From an uncultured Eubacteriales bacterium (GTDB lineage: Bacteria > Bacillota > Clostridia > Oscillospirales > CAG-272), in NCBI GenBank assembly GCA_900549725.1, contig URPL01000006.1:14217-78216 (forward strand): a DNA stretch of 64,000 nt. Direction: 5' to 3'. The position numbers were made by a program, and so were the translations under genes. Positions 52,488 to 61,005 of this stretch are shown here, piece after piece. The notes under the pieces are model-generated. The model did not search any database and was not told where the DNA came from. It worked only from the letters and a program-made list of their open reading frames with translations. The stretch's first letter is position 1. Each line of letters starts with the position of its first letter.

Positions 52488-53483
52488 TCAGGGCTGTGCG
52501 GGGCGCGCGTTATCCCATTTTGCGAAGAATTCCTCCTCGGTTTTGCGATAGCGCTCGGGGTCGACGGCGCAGCAATAGGTATGCCCCGCCCCCGGCACCA
52601 CCAAAAGCTCTTTGGGGGAGGCGCAGGCAAGATAATTCTCAAAGGTCATTTCAATGGGCACAAAGCGGTCGGCTGTGCCGTGAATGAACAAAACCGGCAC
52701 CGTCGCCCGACGCAGCTCCTGCACGGCAGAGCAGGCACCGGGGTCCATACGCAGCTTATGCTTATAAATCTCATCCGCAATCTTCCCCTTCACGCCGTAT
52801 CCGATGTGAAGATTCTTCTGCGCAACATGGCGAAAGATCGCCCGCGGAGAGGTATAGCCGCAATCGGCAAGAATGCCGTGCACGTTTTTCGGCAGCGCAA
52901 GACCGGACGCCATAAGCACCGTCGCCGCTCCCATGGAAACGCCCGCAAGATAAATCGGCAGCTCAGCGCCGCATTTGCCGATGATAAAATTGATCCAGTC
53001 CAGGCAATCGTATCGCTCGGTCATGCCAAAGCCCATATACGCGCCGCCGCTTTCGTTCTGCCCGCGCTGCTCCACATATAAAACCGAGCAGCCGTCCTCA
53101 TACCAAAATTTGCTTTGCAGCCCGAAATTTTTATACCATTTGCTTCGCCAGCCGTGAAAAGCAATGATCACGCGCCTTGGCTGCGGCGCGGGAATAAAAT
53201 GCCCCACCAAGGGCGTACCGTCATGTGCGGTAATGCGCACGATTTCATTTTCATGCGCCTGCAGGCACAGCGCCGCTTCCTGAATGGATTTTGTCAGCGC
53301 GTCGTCCTTCTTCTTGGAGCCGCCGATGTGTCTATCCACCGCGTCTAAAATTTTCGGCGGGCGGCGATCCAGCGCTATGCTGACAAACAGATCTGCAATG
53401 CCGAATGCTCCGCCCAGCGCCACAGCCGCCGTGCCGAGGGCCACCGCAGAGGTTTTCAAAACCTTTTTCGTTTGCTTTTTCAT
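52488..53483 (-). CDS. Alpha/beta hydrolase, membrane-anchored
   Basis: The 331-residue protein has an N-terminal hydrophobic helix (residues about 10-36; anchor or signal) and an alpha/beta hydrolase domain. The oxyanion region is IIAFHGWRSKWYKN, the nucleophile elbow GVSMGAATVL supplies Ser, Asp is expected in VPVLFIHGTADRFVP and His in VVPGAGHTYCC. This arrangement resembles COG1073-type hydrolases acting on esters or thioesters of unknown nature. Its ATG overlaps the plsY stop as ATGA, so it is coupled to plsY and is the last gene before two terminators. In context it may release or edit acyl chains, which is inference. Confidence 0.87.
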   Translation of the reverse strand: MKKQTKKVLKTSAVALGTAAVALGGAFGIADLFVSIALDRRPPKILDAVDRHIGGSKKKDDALTKSIQEAALCLQAHENEIVRITAHDGTPLVGHFIPAPQPRRVIIAFHGWRSKWYKNFGLQSKFWYEDGCSVLYVEQRGQNESGGAYMGFGMTERYDCLDWINFIIGKCGAELPIYLAGVSMGAATVLMASGLALPKNVHGILADCGYTSPRAIFRHVAQKNLHIGYGVKGKIADEIYKHKLRMDPGACSAVQELRRATVPVLFIHGTADRFVPIEMTFENYLACASPKELLVVPGAGHTYCCAVDPERYRKTEEEFFAKWDNARPAQP

Positions 53484-54142
53484 GAAAGCTTCACCTGCTC
53501 CTCTTCCTTATTTTTCTCTTTTGCGCCGCCGCGAAAATAGAATTTTGTTTCCTGCCCGCGGCAAAGACGCACAATATTTTTCCTGTGGCGGAAAATCAAA
53601 AGCAGGCTGCCGGCAATGCAAAGCGCAAGCGTGAGCGGCGTCTTTACGCCGAGCAGCCACAGAGTGATCACCCCGCCGACCGAAGAAACAATCGCAGCCA
53701 GGGACATGTAATGCAGTGTGAACAAAAACAGCACCAAAAGAAGCGTTGCGGCAAACCCCGCCCATGCATCCACACACCACATGCCCGCAAGACCGACCAA
53801 AAACGACTTGCCTCCGTGAAAACCGTACCACACGGGATAGCAATGCCCAAGCACGGAAAACAGCCCCGCATAGGCGCAGCCGAGCTGCGCATCCAGGCCC
53901 GCGGCGGAAAACAGCGCCCCGGCGGCAAGACAGCTCAAAACCGCCTTTGCAAGATCAAGCACCAACACGCACCATGCATAGCGAAACCCGTAGAGGCGCT
54001 TGAAATTCGTAAAGCCGGGGTTGCCGCTGCCGCGCGTTCGGATATCCTCATGATAGATCAAATGCGCAAGCACGATAGACGGATTGATACCGCAAATCAG
54101 ATACGGCAGCAAAGCACACAGCACAAATACCGTCTCTTTCAT
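53480..54142 (-). CDS. plsY: Glycerol-3-phosphate acyltransferase PlsY
   Basis: PlsY moves the acyl chain from acyl-phosphate to sn-glycerol 3-phosphate, starting phospholipid synthesis. The 220-residue membrane protein keeps GSGNPGFTN (usually GSGNxGATN), GHCYPVWYGFHGGKS (usually GHxFPvfl.FkGGKg) and the C-terminal FRHRKNIVRL motif; the replacements Phe for Ala and Ser for Gly make it a divergent member. A Lys/Glu-rich tail follows. It starts 14 bases after the activase gene and overlaps the hydrolase start by 4. Presence in one run with fakA/fakB, which make acyl-phosphate, is functionally coherent. Confidence 0.88.
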   Translation of the reverse strand: MKETVFVLCALLPYLICGINPSIVLAHLIYHEDIRTRGSGNPGFTNFKRLYGFRYAWCVLVLDLAKAVLSCLAAGALFSAAGLDAQLGCAYAGLFSVLGHCYPVWYGFHGGKSFLVGLAGMWCVDAWAGFAATLLLVLFLFTLHYMSLAAIVSSVGGVITLWLLGVKTPLTLALCIAGSLLLIFRHRKNIVRLCRGQETKFYFRGGAKEKNKEEEQVKLS

Positions 54143-54156
54143 AGTCGTTTCCTCTT

Positions 54157-57120
54157 TTATGCCTTTTCTTCCTCATTCTTTGTTTTCTTTTCCGCAATCA
54201 CCGCGAAGAGGCTGCGCAACCGAATCGTAATGGCACCCATATTGGAAACCTCATCGATTTTGATCTGGGTGTATTCCCGCCCCTGCGCCTGCAAAATTTC
54301 CCGCACCTCGTCGCTCGTGATTGCGTCCACACCGCAGCCGAACGAAATCAGCTGCACAAGATGCAAATTTTCCGCAAGCGGGCGCGATGCAACATAGCGC
54401 GCCGCCGCATACAACCGCGCATGATAAGTCCATTGGTTGCGCACGGCGGTTGCAAAGGGGGCAACGCAGTCGCTGATGCTGTCCTCCGTGAGCACGACTG
54501 CCCCGAGCGAGCACAAAAGCCGATCGATGCCGTGGTTGATCTCGGGATCAACATGATACGGCCGCCCGCTGAGCACAATCACCGGGCGAGAGGTCTGCGC
54601 GGCATACGAAAGCGCTTTTTCCGCCTCGGTGCGCAGCGCCGCAAAGTATGCATCGCGCGCGGCATATGCCGCCTGTGCGGCGGCACGGATGCGCTTTTTG
54701 GTCGGTCGGCAAACCGGAAAGCGTGCGGAAAGTACGGCAAAAATGCGTGATGTAAATTGTTTTTGGTTTGCCGGAGAAAGAAAATCGCAGACAAAATTTG
54801 CATCATTAAGCCCCGGCGTATTCAGCCGCAGCAGCTGCGGATAATAGGCAACCACCGGGCAGTTGAAATGGTCGACGCCCTTGCCCTCATCCATGTTATA
54901 TGACATATCCGGATAGAAAATAATATCCGGCTTTTTCGCAAGAAGCCATTCGATATGCCCATGCATCAGCTTTGCGGGATAGCATGCGGTATCGGAGGGG
55001 ATATACTGCTGCCCCAGGCGATACAGCGCATGATCGGAAAAGGGGGAAACGAGCACATTGCAGTCAAGCGCGCGGAAAAACGCATGCCAAAACGGCAAAA
55101 GCTCATAGTTATTCAGCCCAAGCGGCAGCCCTACGGTCGGCGCTCCCGGCACGGCTGGCTCGTTTTGCAGCGCCGCAAGCCGCCCCTGTTTCCATGCATA
55201 AAGATTATATTCCTGCGGCGTTGCGGCTTGTTCCGCCTTTGCGCCGAGCGGCTTTGAGCAGCGGTTGCCCGCAATATAGCGCCTGCCGCCGGAAAAGGTA
55301 TTCACCGTCAGCATGCAATGGTTGGTGCAGCCGTTGCAGCGCACCGAGCTCACCTTATGCGAAAATTCGGCAAGCGCCGCCGCATCCAAAATTTCGCTGC
55401 GGGCGTTCTCTTTTGCATGTGTCGCGGCATACAGCGCCGCGCCGTATGCCCCCATCAGGGGCGCATAGGCGGGTCTTGTTACATCCCTGCTCAGCTCCCG
55501 CTCAAAAGCACGCAGGACCAAATCGTTTGAAAAGGTTCCGCCCTGCACCACGATATGCTCGCCCAGCGAGGAAGCATCCGTGCAGCGGATGACCTTATAA
55601 AGTGCGTTTTTTACAACACTTACGGCAAGCCCCGCCGCAATATCCGGAACAGAGGCGCCGTCCTTTTGCGCCTGCTTCACGGCGCTGTTCATAAACACGG
55701 TGCAGCGCGAGCCGAGAGAGACAGGTGCCTTTGCATACAGCCCGACCTTTGCAAATTCCGCCGGTGTATATCCAAGCGCCGCCGCAAAGGTCTGCAAAAA
55801 AGAGCCGCAGCCCGAGGAGCATGCCTCGTTGAGATAGAGATCGTCCATCACGCCGTTTCGGATACGGAAGCATTTGATATCCTGGCCGCCGATATCAATG
55901 ATAAAATCCACATCGGGCTCGCATCTTTTTGCCGCAAGATAATGTGCCACCGTTTCCACAATGCCGCAGTCCAAAGAAAACGCATGCCTCACAAGTGCTT
56001 CACCGTATCCCGTTGCGCAGGCGCCCGCAATCTCGATCTGCGGAAAATCGCGGTAAAGCGCTTCCAAATAGTCGCGCAGCATCGGAATGGGGCTGCCTTG
56101 ATTCGTGCTGTAAAACGGGCGAAACAAATTGCCCTGCGCATCACACAAAACTGCCTTGACGGTGGTGGAACCGGCGTCTATGCCGAGATACATTCGCCCC
56201 CGCGGGGCTTCCAAAAGCCTTGCTCCGCCCGTCGCCCCGGCATGGCGCGCGCAAAAGGCCGCATATTCATCCTCGGAGGAAAACAGCGGCACCTCATGCT
56301 GAAACGCCTTCCCCTTGCGCGCACAAATGCGCCCGGAAAGCGCCTGCGCCGTAAACGCCTCCCCGATTTCGGAAAGCGCCGCGCCGATTGCAACGGCATA
56401 CAGCGCATAATCGGGGCAGCACCCCGTCTGCCCGAGTACATCGTCAAACGCCGCGCGCAGGCTTTGGGAAAAGCTCAGCGGCCCGCCTAGATATAAAATG
56501 TTGCCCTGCGGGCGGCGCCCCTGCGCAAGCCCCGCAACCGTTTGCTCCGCAACGGCATAGAAAATGCCGGCGGCGATATTTTCCTTGCTTTCTCCCTGGT
56601 TCAGCAAGGGCTGAATATCCGATTTTGCAAACACGCCGCAGCGCGACGCAATGGTGCAAACCTTCGTATGCTTTTGCGCAAGCGTGTCCAGCTGTGCAGG
56701 CTCGCAATGCAAAAGCGACGCCATTTGGTCGATAAAGGCACCGGTGCCGCCCGCGCAGCTGCCGTTCATGCGCATTTCAAAGCCATCGGTGAGAAACAGA
56801 ATTTTTGCGTCCTCCCCGCCAAGCTCGATCACCGCGTCGGTCTGCGGGTCAAAGCGGGAAACGCAAAGCTTTTCCGCAAACACCTCCTGCACAAACGGCA
56901 TGCCGCAATCCTGCGCGATTCCCATTCCGGCTGAGCCGGAAATCGTCGCCGCAAAGGTTTGCTGCGGAAATTTTTCCTGCAATAAAAACAGCATTTCATG
57001 CGCCGTTTCGGCAATTTTGGAATAATGACGGCGATATGCGGAAAACAGCACCTCTCCCTCCTCGGAAAGCACCGCGCATTTGAGTGTGGTCGATCCGATA
57101 TCGAGCCCCAAGCGATTCAT
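54157..57120 (-). CDS. 2-hydroxyacyl-CoA dehydratase activase with two ASKHA domains and DUF2229
   Basis: The 987-residue protein contains two BadF/HgdC-type ATPase domains and a C-terminal DUF2229 region. Domain 1 (1-255): LGLDIGSTTLKCAVL, IELGGEDAKI, NGSCAGGTGAFIDQMA and IASRCGVFAKSDIQ, whose Cys pair would bridge a [4Fe-4S] cluster in a dimer. Domain 2 (about 310-580): LGIDAGSTTVKAVLCD, IDIGGQDIKC, NEACSSGCGSF and GSRCTVFMNSAVKQ. DUF2229 starts near VRCNGCTNHCML and includes GLPLGLNNYELLPFWHAFF. Such activases use ATP to inject a low-potential electron into a dehydratase or double-cubane partner. Its ATG overlaps the partner gene stop as ATGA. Confidence 0.9.
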   Translation of the reverse strand: MNRLGLDIGSTTLKCAVLSEEGEVLFSAYRRHYSKIAETAHEMLFLLQEKFPQQTFAATISGSAGMGIAQDCGMPFVQEVFAEKLCVSRFDPQTDAVIELGGEDAKILFLTDGFEMRMNGSCAGGTGAFIDQMASLLHCEPAQLDTLAQKHTKVCTIASRCGVFAKSDIQPLLNQGESKENIAAGIFYAVAEQTVAGLAQGRRPQGNILYLGGPLSFSQSLRAAFDDVLGQTGCCPDYALYAVAIGAALSEIGEAFTAQALSGRICARKGKAFQHEVPLFSSEDEYAAFCARHAGATGGARLLEAPRGRMYLGIDAGSTTVKAVLCDAQGNLFRPFYSTNQGSPIPMLRDYLEALYRDFPQIEIAGACATGYGEALVRHAFSLDCGIVETVAHYLAAKRCEPDVDFIIDIGGQDIKCFRIRNGVMDDLYLNEACSSGCGSFLQTFAAALGYTPAEFAKVGLYAKAPVSLGSRCTVFMNSAVKQAQKDGASVPDIAAGLAVSVVKNALYKVIRCTDASSLGEHIVVQGGTFSNDLVLRAFERELSRDVTRPAYAPLMGAYGAALYAATHAKENARSEILDAAALAEFSHKVSSVRCNGCTNHCMLTVNTFSGGRRYIAGNRCSKPLGAKAEQAATPQEYNLYAWKQGRLAALQNEPAVPGAPTVGLPLGLNNYELLPFWHAFFRALDCNVLVSPFSDHALYRLGQQYIPSDTACYPAKLMHGHIEWLLAKKPDIIFYPDMSYNMDEGKGVDHFNCPVVAYYPQLLRLNTPGLNDANFVCDFLSPANQKQFTSRIFAVLSARFPVCRPTKKRIRAAAQAAYAARDAYFAALRTEAEKALSYAAQTSRPVIVLSGRPYHVDPEINHGIDRLLCSLGAVVLTEDSISDCVAPFATAVRNQWTYHARLYAAARYVASRPLAENLHLVQLISFGCGVDAITSDEVREILQAQGREYTQIKIDEVSNMGAITIRLRSLFAVIAEKKTKNEEEKA

Positions 57121-58403
57121 GCCTTTTCCTCCGTTTTCTCCGGTGCGCGGCTGTTCCCGTTTTTCTCATTTCTTCGGGCGATTGCAAGCATCAGGCGAAT
57201 GCGATTTTCCTGATTCACGCGGGAAGCGCCCGCATCATAGTCCACGGGGAATATATTCGCATCGGGATACAGCGTGCGCAGCCGCCGCACCGTCCCTTTT
57301 CCGACGATGTGATTGGGCAGGCAGCCAAACGGCTGCGCACAGATGATATTGGGATATCCCCGCTCGATCAGCGCCGCCGCCTCTCCCGGCAAGAGCCAGC
57401 CCTCGCCCATTTTTACGCCGCGGTCGATCACATTGCCCGCAAGCGCATACACTCGGTCAAAGGTCACGGGCGGCGTAAATTGCGGGTAGGGTTTGAGTGC
57501 GCGCAAAAGCGTCTCTTCCCAACCGTTTGCAATTTTCAGCGCGGCGCGGCAGGCGGCAAGGCGGATTCCGCTGCCGCCGTAATAGGTATGGTCCACATCG
57601 GCATTGGCAAAGCAATATTGGAAAAACCCGAGCACGCCCGGCACCATGACCTCGCAGCCCAGCGCATGCAAAAGCGCCTCAAGGTCGTTGTTGCCAAGCG
57701 CCGAATATTTCACATAAATCTCCCCGACGATGCCGACCTTTGAAAGAGCTTTCTTTTCAAGCGGGATCGCCGCAAAATCGCGCACCATGGCATCCAGATT
57801 GCGGTGCATGGAGGCTCCCGTCAGCCCCTGCTTTTTGCGGAACTGCCCGGTAAGGTCCTTCACCCATTTTTCCTCCAAGCTGCGCGTTTGCCCCGGTTCT
57901 TTTTCATAGGGCATGGTCTGGTTTTTGAGCAGCAGGAGCATATCCCCGTACACAAGGGAGCGCAGCCCGCACAAAATCATGCCGGGAGTGATCTTAAATC
58001 CGCTGTATTTTTCATAGCCCCCGAAGCTCAGAGAAATCACCGGGACATCGTCCATGCCCATGCGGTGCAGCGCCTTGCGCAAAAGGCAAATATAATTGGA
58101 GGCGCGGCAGCCACCGCCGGTCTGAAACTGAATCAGCGCAGTATGATGCGGATCAAAATCGCCGCTTTGCAGTGCGTACAGCTGCTGCCCGAGCATGCAG
58201 ATTGCCGGATAGCACACATCGTTATGTAAATATTTCAGACCGAGATCAATGACCTCTCTGCCCCGATAATGCACGATGCGCAACCGATAGCCGTACATCA
58301 GAAAAACCTCGGACAACAGCTCCATATGCGTCGGAAAAATATCGGGGGCAAGAATATCATAACTCTGCCGCATTTCTTTTGTAAAATCCGCCGGCATGGG
58401 CAA
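57117..58403 (-). CDS. HgdB/COG3581-like double-cubane or dehydratase-type iron-sulfur protein
   Basis: The 428-residue protein resembles the C-terminal third of the long (about 1,400-residue) clostridial activase-dehydratase fusions and the 2-hydroxyacyl-CoA dehydratase D component. Cysteines likely to hold Fe-S clusters occur in NDVCYPAICMLG, QTGGGCRASNYICLL, PGMILCGL and CAQPFGCLPNHIVGKG. The last motif with GGSG, KMGEGWLLPGEA and VDYDAGASRVNQENR is typical of the COG3581 group. The physiological substrate of these proteins is unknown. It lies 24 bases after fakA and its stop overlaps the activase start, so the two gene products are almost certainly partners. Confidence 0.85.
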   Translation of the reverse strand: MPMPADFTKEMRQSYDILAPDIFPTHMELLSEVFLMYGYRLRIVHYRGREVIDLGLKYLHNDVCYPAICMLGQQLYALQSGDFDPHHTALIQFQTGGGCRASNYICLLRKALHRMGMDDVPVISLSFGGYEKYSGFKITPGMILCGLRSLVYGDMLLLLKNQTMPYEKEPGQTRSLEEKWVKDLTGQFRKKQGLTGASMHRNLDAMVRDFAAIPLEKKALSKVGIVGEIYVKYSALGNNDLEALLHALGCEVMVPGVLGFFQYCFANADVDHTYYGGSGIRLAACRAALKIANGWEETLLRALKPYPQFTPPVTFDRVYALAGNVIDRGVKMGEGWLLPGEAAALIERGYPNIICAQPFGCLPNHIVGKGTVRRLRTLYPDANIFPVDYDAGASRVNQENRIRLMLAIARRNEKNGNSRAPEKTEEKA

Positions 58404-58427
58404 TGCTCCTTTTCCCTTGGTTTTGTT

Positions 58428-60101
58428 TTATTGCAGAATCAGCAAAAAGTCATACACCGCTTGCCCGCCGTCGATTTCATACAGCTCGGTGCGGGGCATG
58501 GCGCTCCGCACGCGCGCATGCAGCGCCGCTTTCTCCTGTGCGCTTACCTCTGCGCCGTAAATTGCAATCAGAATTTCATGCTGCGCGGCGCCAAGCTTTG
58601 CAAGCAGCTGCATTGCCGTTTCAACCTTATCCGCATCGCTTGCATACATGGTTTTGCCCGCAAAGCCGATATAGTCGTTTTCGCGGATGGCAACCCCGTC
58701 AAGCTTGGCATCCCGCACGGAGCGGCTCACCTCTCCGGTAAGCACACCCTGCATGGCATCTTCCATCTCTTTCGCGATTTCGGCGCTGTCGCCGCTGTCA
58801 TAGGAGTGCATGGCAAGCGCCGCATAGCCCTGACCGATATCGCAGCTGGGAACAACAATCACCTGCGCGCCCTCGTAGAGCGCCGCCGCCTGCTTTGCAG
58901 CCAGCAGGATATTGCCGTTGTTTGGCAGAACAAAAATCGTTTTTGCGCAAACCGCATCAAACGCATCGATGAAGTCCTCGGTGCTCGGGTTATGCCCCTG
59001 CCCGCCCTCGATCACAAAATCGGCGCCGAGCTGTCGGAAGGTATCGCAAAGCCCCTGCCCCGTGGCAACGGTGACGATCGCATATTCCTTTTTTTCCTTC
59101 GGAGATTGCGCCTCAAAAGCGTTCTGCACGGTCGATTCATGGTGCTGCAGCGTCATGTTTTCGATTTTCACCGTCAGATATTCGCCGAAATTTTGGCAAT
59201 ATTCCAGCACCGCGCCGGGGTGCATCGTATGGACATGCACCTTGACAACCGTGCCTGTTTTGAACGCAACAATGGAATCGCCGCGCTCGGAAAGCCAGGC
59301 AATCAGCGCATCGGTATCAAATGCATCCACATCGCATTTGCTGCGCTGCAGCTGCAAAAGAAACTCCGTGCAATATCCGAATTCCATGACGCTGTCCTCG
59401 GTGAATGCGGAAAAATCAACCGTTTGCTGCGGCTCGGAAAATGCCATCTCCGCCTGCGCGATTTCTTCGCCGCGCGCCGTTCGCAGCATGCCGTCCACTA
59501 TATAGTAAAGCCCCGCTCCGCCGCTGTCGATTACGCCCGCCTCTTTCAAAACCGCAAGCAGCTCCGGCGTACGCTGCAGGGAATCACCCAGCGCTTTGAA
59601 ATAATCCTGCCCGAATTCGGAAAAGCTTGTCTGCGCATGAATTTTGCCCTGCGCATAGTCCGCAGCCTCACGCGCAACGGTAAGAATGGTTCCCTCCGTG
59701 GGCGTAACAACAGCAGCATAGGCATATCTCACGCCGCTTTGCAGCGCTTCGGCAAACTCGGATACATCGGCTGCCGCAATGCCGTGCAGCCCCGCCGCGA
59801 TGCCCGCAAACAGCTGCGATAAGATTACGCCGGAATTGCCTCTGGCGCTGAGCAGCATACCGCTTGCCAGCCCCTCGCTGACAACGCAAAGATCGTCCCC
59901 CGTCATTTCCTGCGCACGATGCAGCCCCCCGCCGATCGTCAGACACATGTTTTCGCCCGTATCGCCGTCCGGAATCGGAAAAACATTGAGATCGTTGACG
60001 ATTTTAACGTTCGCCCGCAGCTGTGCGGCGCCGCCGGCGACCAGACGCAGAAAGGTCTGCCCGTCAAGCCGGCGCAAAAGTTCCGTCTGCACCGCGCTCA
60101 C
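58428..60101 (-). CDS. fakA: Fatty acid kinase subunit FakA (DAK2 domain, YloV family)
   Basis: FakA phosphorylates fatty acids bound to FakB, giving acyl-phosphate for PlsX/PlsY. The 557-residue protein has the DhaL/DAK2 kinase domain (residues 10-205) with NVFPIPDGDTGENMCLTI and SARGNSGVILSQLFAG for ATP-Mg, the DSGGAGLYYIVDGML segment, a middle domain (FGYCTEFLLQL, VKVHVHTMHPG with the phosphate-transfer histidines) and a C-terminal domain (TIFVLPNNGNILLAAKQAA) resembling FakB. The start is GTG at 60101, overlapping the fakB stop as GTGA, which fixes it. Confidence 0.93.
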   Translation of the reverse strand: MSAVQTELLRRLDGQTFLRLVAGGAAQLRANVKIVNDLNVFPIPDGDTGENMCLTIGGGLHRAQEMTGDDLCVVSEGLASGMLLSARGNSGVILSQLFAGIAAGLHGIAAADVSEFAEALQSGVRYAYAAVVTPTEGTILTVAREAADYAQGKIHAQTSFSEFGQDYFKALGDSLQRTPELLAVLKEAGVIDSGGAGLYYIVDGMLRTARGEEIAQAEMAFSEPQQTVDFSAFTEDSVMEFGYCTEFLLQLQRSKCDVDAFDTDALIAWLSERGDSIVAFKTGTVVKVHVHTMHPGAVLEYCQNFGEYLTVKIENMTLQHHESTVQNAFEAQSPKEKKEYAIVTVATGQGLCDTFRQLGADFVIEGGQGHNPSTEDFIDAFDAVCAKTIFVLPNNGNILLAAKQAAALYEGAQVIVVPSCDIGQGYAALAMHSYDSGDSAEIAKEMEDAMQGVLTGEVSRSVRDAKLDGVAIRENDYIGFAGKTMYASDADKVETAMQLLAKLGAAQHEILIAIYGAEVSAQEKAALHARVRSAMPRTELYEIDGGQAVYDFLLILQ

Positions 60102-60982
60102 CCCCGATAGGTCACTTCTTTACCGAAGGCATACAGCCCGATAGTGTCCGGTCCGACGGACGCGCCGATGATCGGCCCGATAAAAGTCGTATAGGTCGAC
60201 TTGCAGGGAATTTCCTTTTCCACCATCTCGCGCAGCTGTCCCGCTTCCTCGGCGCAGTCCGCATGCACGATATAGATGCACTGCTCTTCCGGGTTTACGA
60301 TATTCTCCTTCATCAGAGAAACGACCTCCTGCAAAGAACCCTGTCTGCCCTTGACCTTTTTGAATGCACTCTGATACCCTTCCGCATCCGCAATAAGGAT
60401 CGGCTTGACGCCGAAGAGATTGCCGAAAAAGGCGGAGGATGCTTTCACTCTGCCCGCGCGCTTGAGGCAATCCAGCGAATGCACGGTGACAAATTCGTTA
60501 ACGGTGTTGCGCATAGCAAGAATTTTTTCATGGATTGCCTGCGCGTCAAGCCCCTCGTCGCGCAGCCCGGCAGCCTTCATGGCGAGCATCCCCTCGCCGA
60601 TGCAGGCATTGAGCGAATCGATGCAGAAAATTTTCGCATCCGGATAGCTCTCCAAAAGCTTTTTGGCAACCACGGTGCCGGTATTGACGGAGCTTGACTG
60701 CTTTAAGGAGCAGCCGATGTACACAAGGTCAAAGCCCTCTTCCAGATAATTGCCGAAGACGCGCTCAAATTCATCCGTCGGCACCTGTGTGGTCAGAATG
60801 CGGTTGCCCGCGCGCATAATGTCATACAGCTCTTTGGGCGTATAGTACTCAAAATCAAGGCTTGCCCACTGCTCTTTGCCCTCATATACGGTTTTCATCC
60901 GGACATAATCAATGTCGTATTGCTCCCGCAGCTCGCGCGGCAGATCGGAACAGGAATCGGTAATGATTTTTACGGGTCTCAT
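60098..60982 (-). CDS. fakB: DegV family fatty-acid-binding protein FakB
   Basis: The 294-residue DegV protein binds one fatty acid in a buried tunnel and presents its carboxylate to FakA. The N-terminal KIITDSCSDLP motif, TTQVPTDEFERVF (carboxylate-binding Thr/Ser loop), IFCIDSLNACIGEGML and CLKRAGRVKASSAFFGNLFGVKPIL are conserved, as is the C-terminal GPIIGASVGPDTIGL with the GP/His-region loop, although the His usually found in VIGxHxGPG is Ser here (GASVGPD). That change may alter substrate or kinetics. GTGA overlap with fakA and 23-base spacing from the CmpB-like gene upstream. Confidence 0.92.
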   Translation of the reverse strand: MRPVKIITDSCSDLPRELREQYDIDYVRMKTVYEGKEQWASLDFEYYTPKELYDIMRAGNRILTTQVPTDEFERVFGNYLEEGFDLVYIGCSLKQSSSVNTGTVVAKKLLESYPDAKIFCIDSLNACIGEGMLAMKAAGLRDEGLDAQAIHEKILAMRNTVNEFVTVHSLDCLKRAGRVKASSAFFGNLFGVKPILIADAEGYQSAFKKVKGRQGSLQEVVSLMKENIVNPEEQCIYIVHADCAEEAGQLREMVEKEIPCKSTYTTFIGPIIGASVGPDTIGLYAFGKEVTYRG

Positions 60983-61005
60983 AGATAGTTCTCCTTTTCT
61001 TCTTT

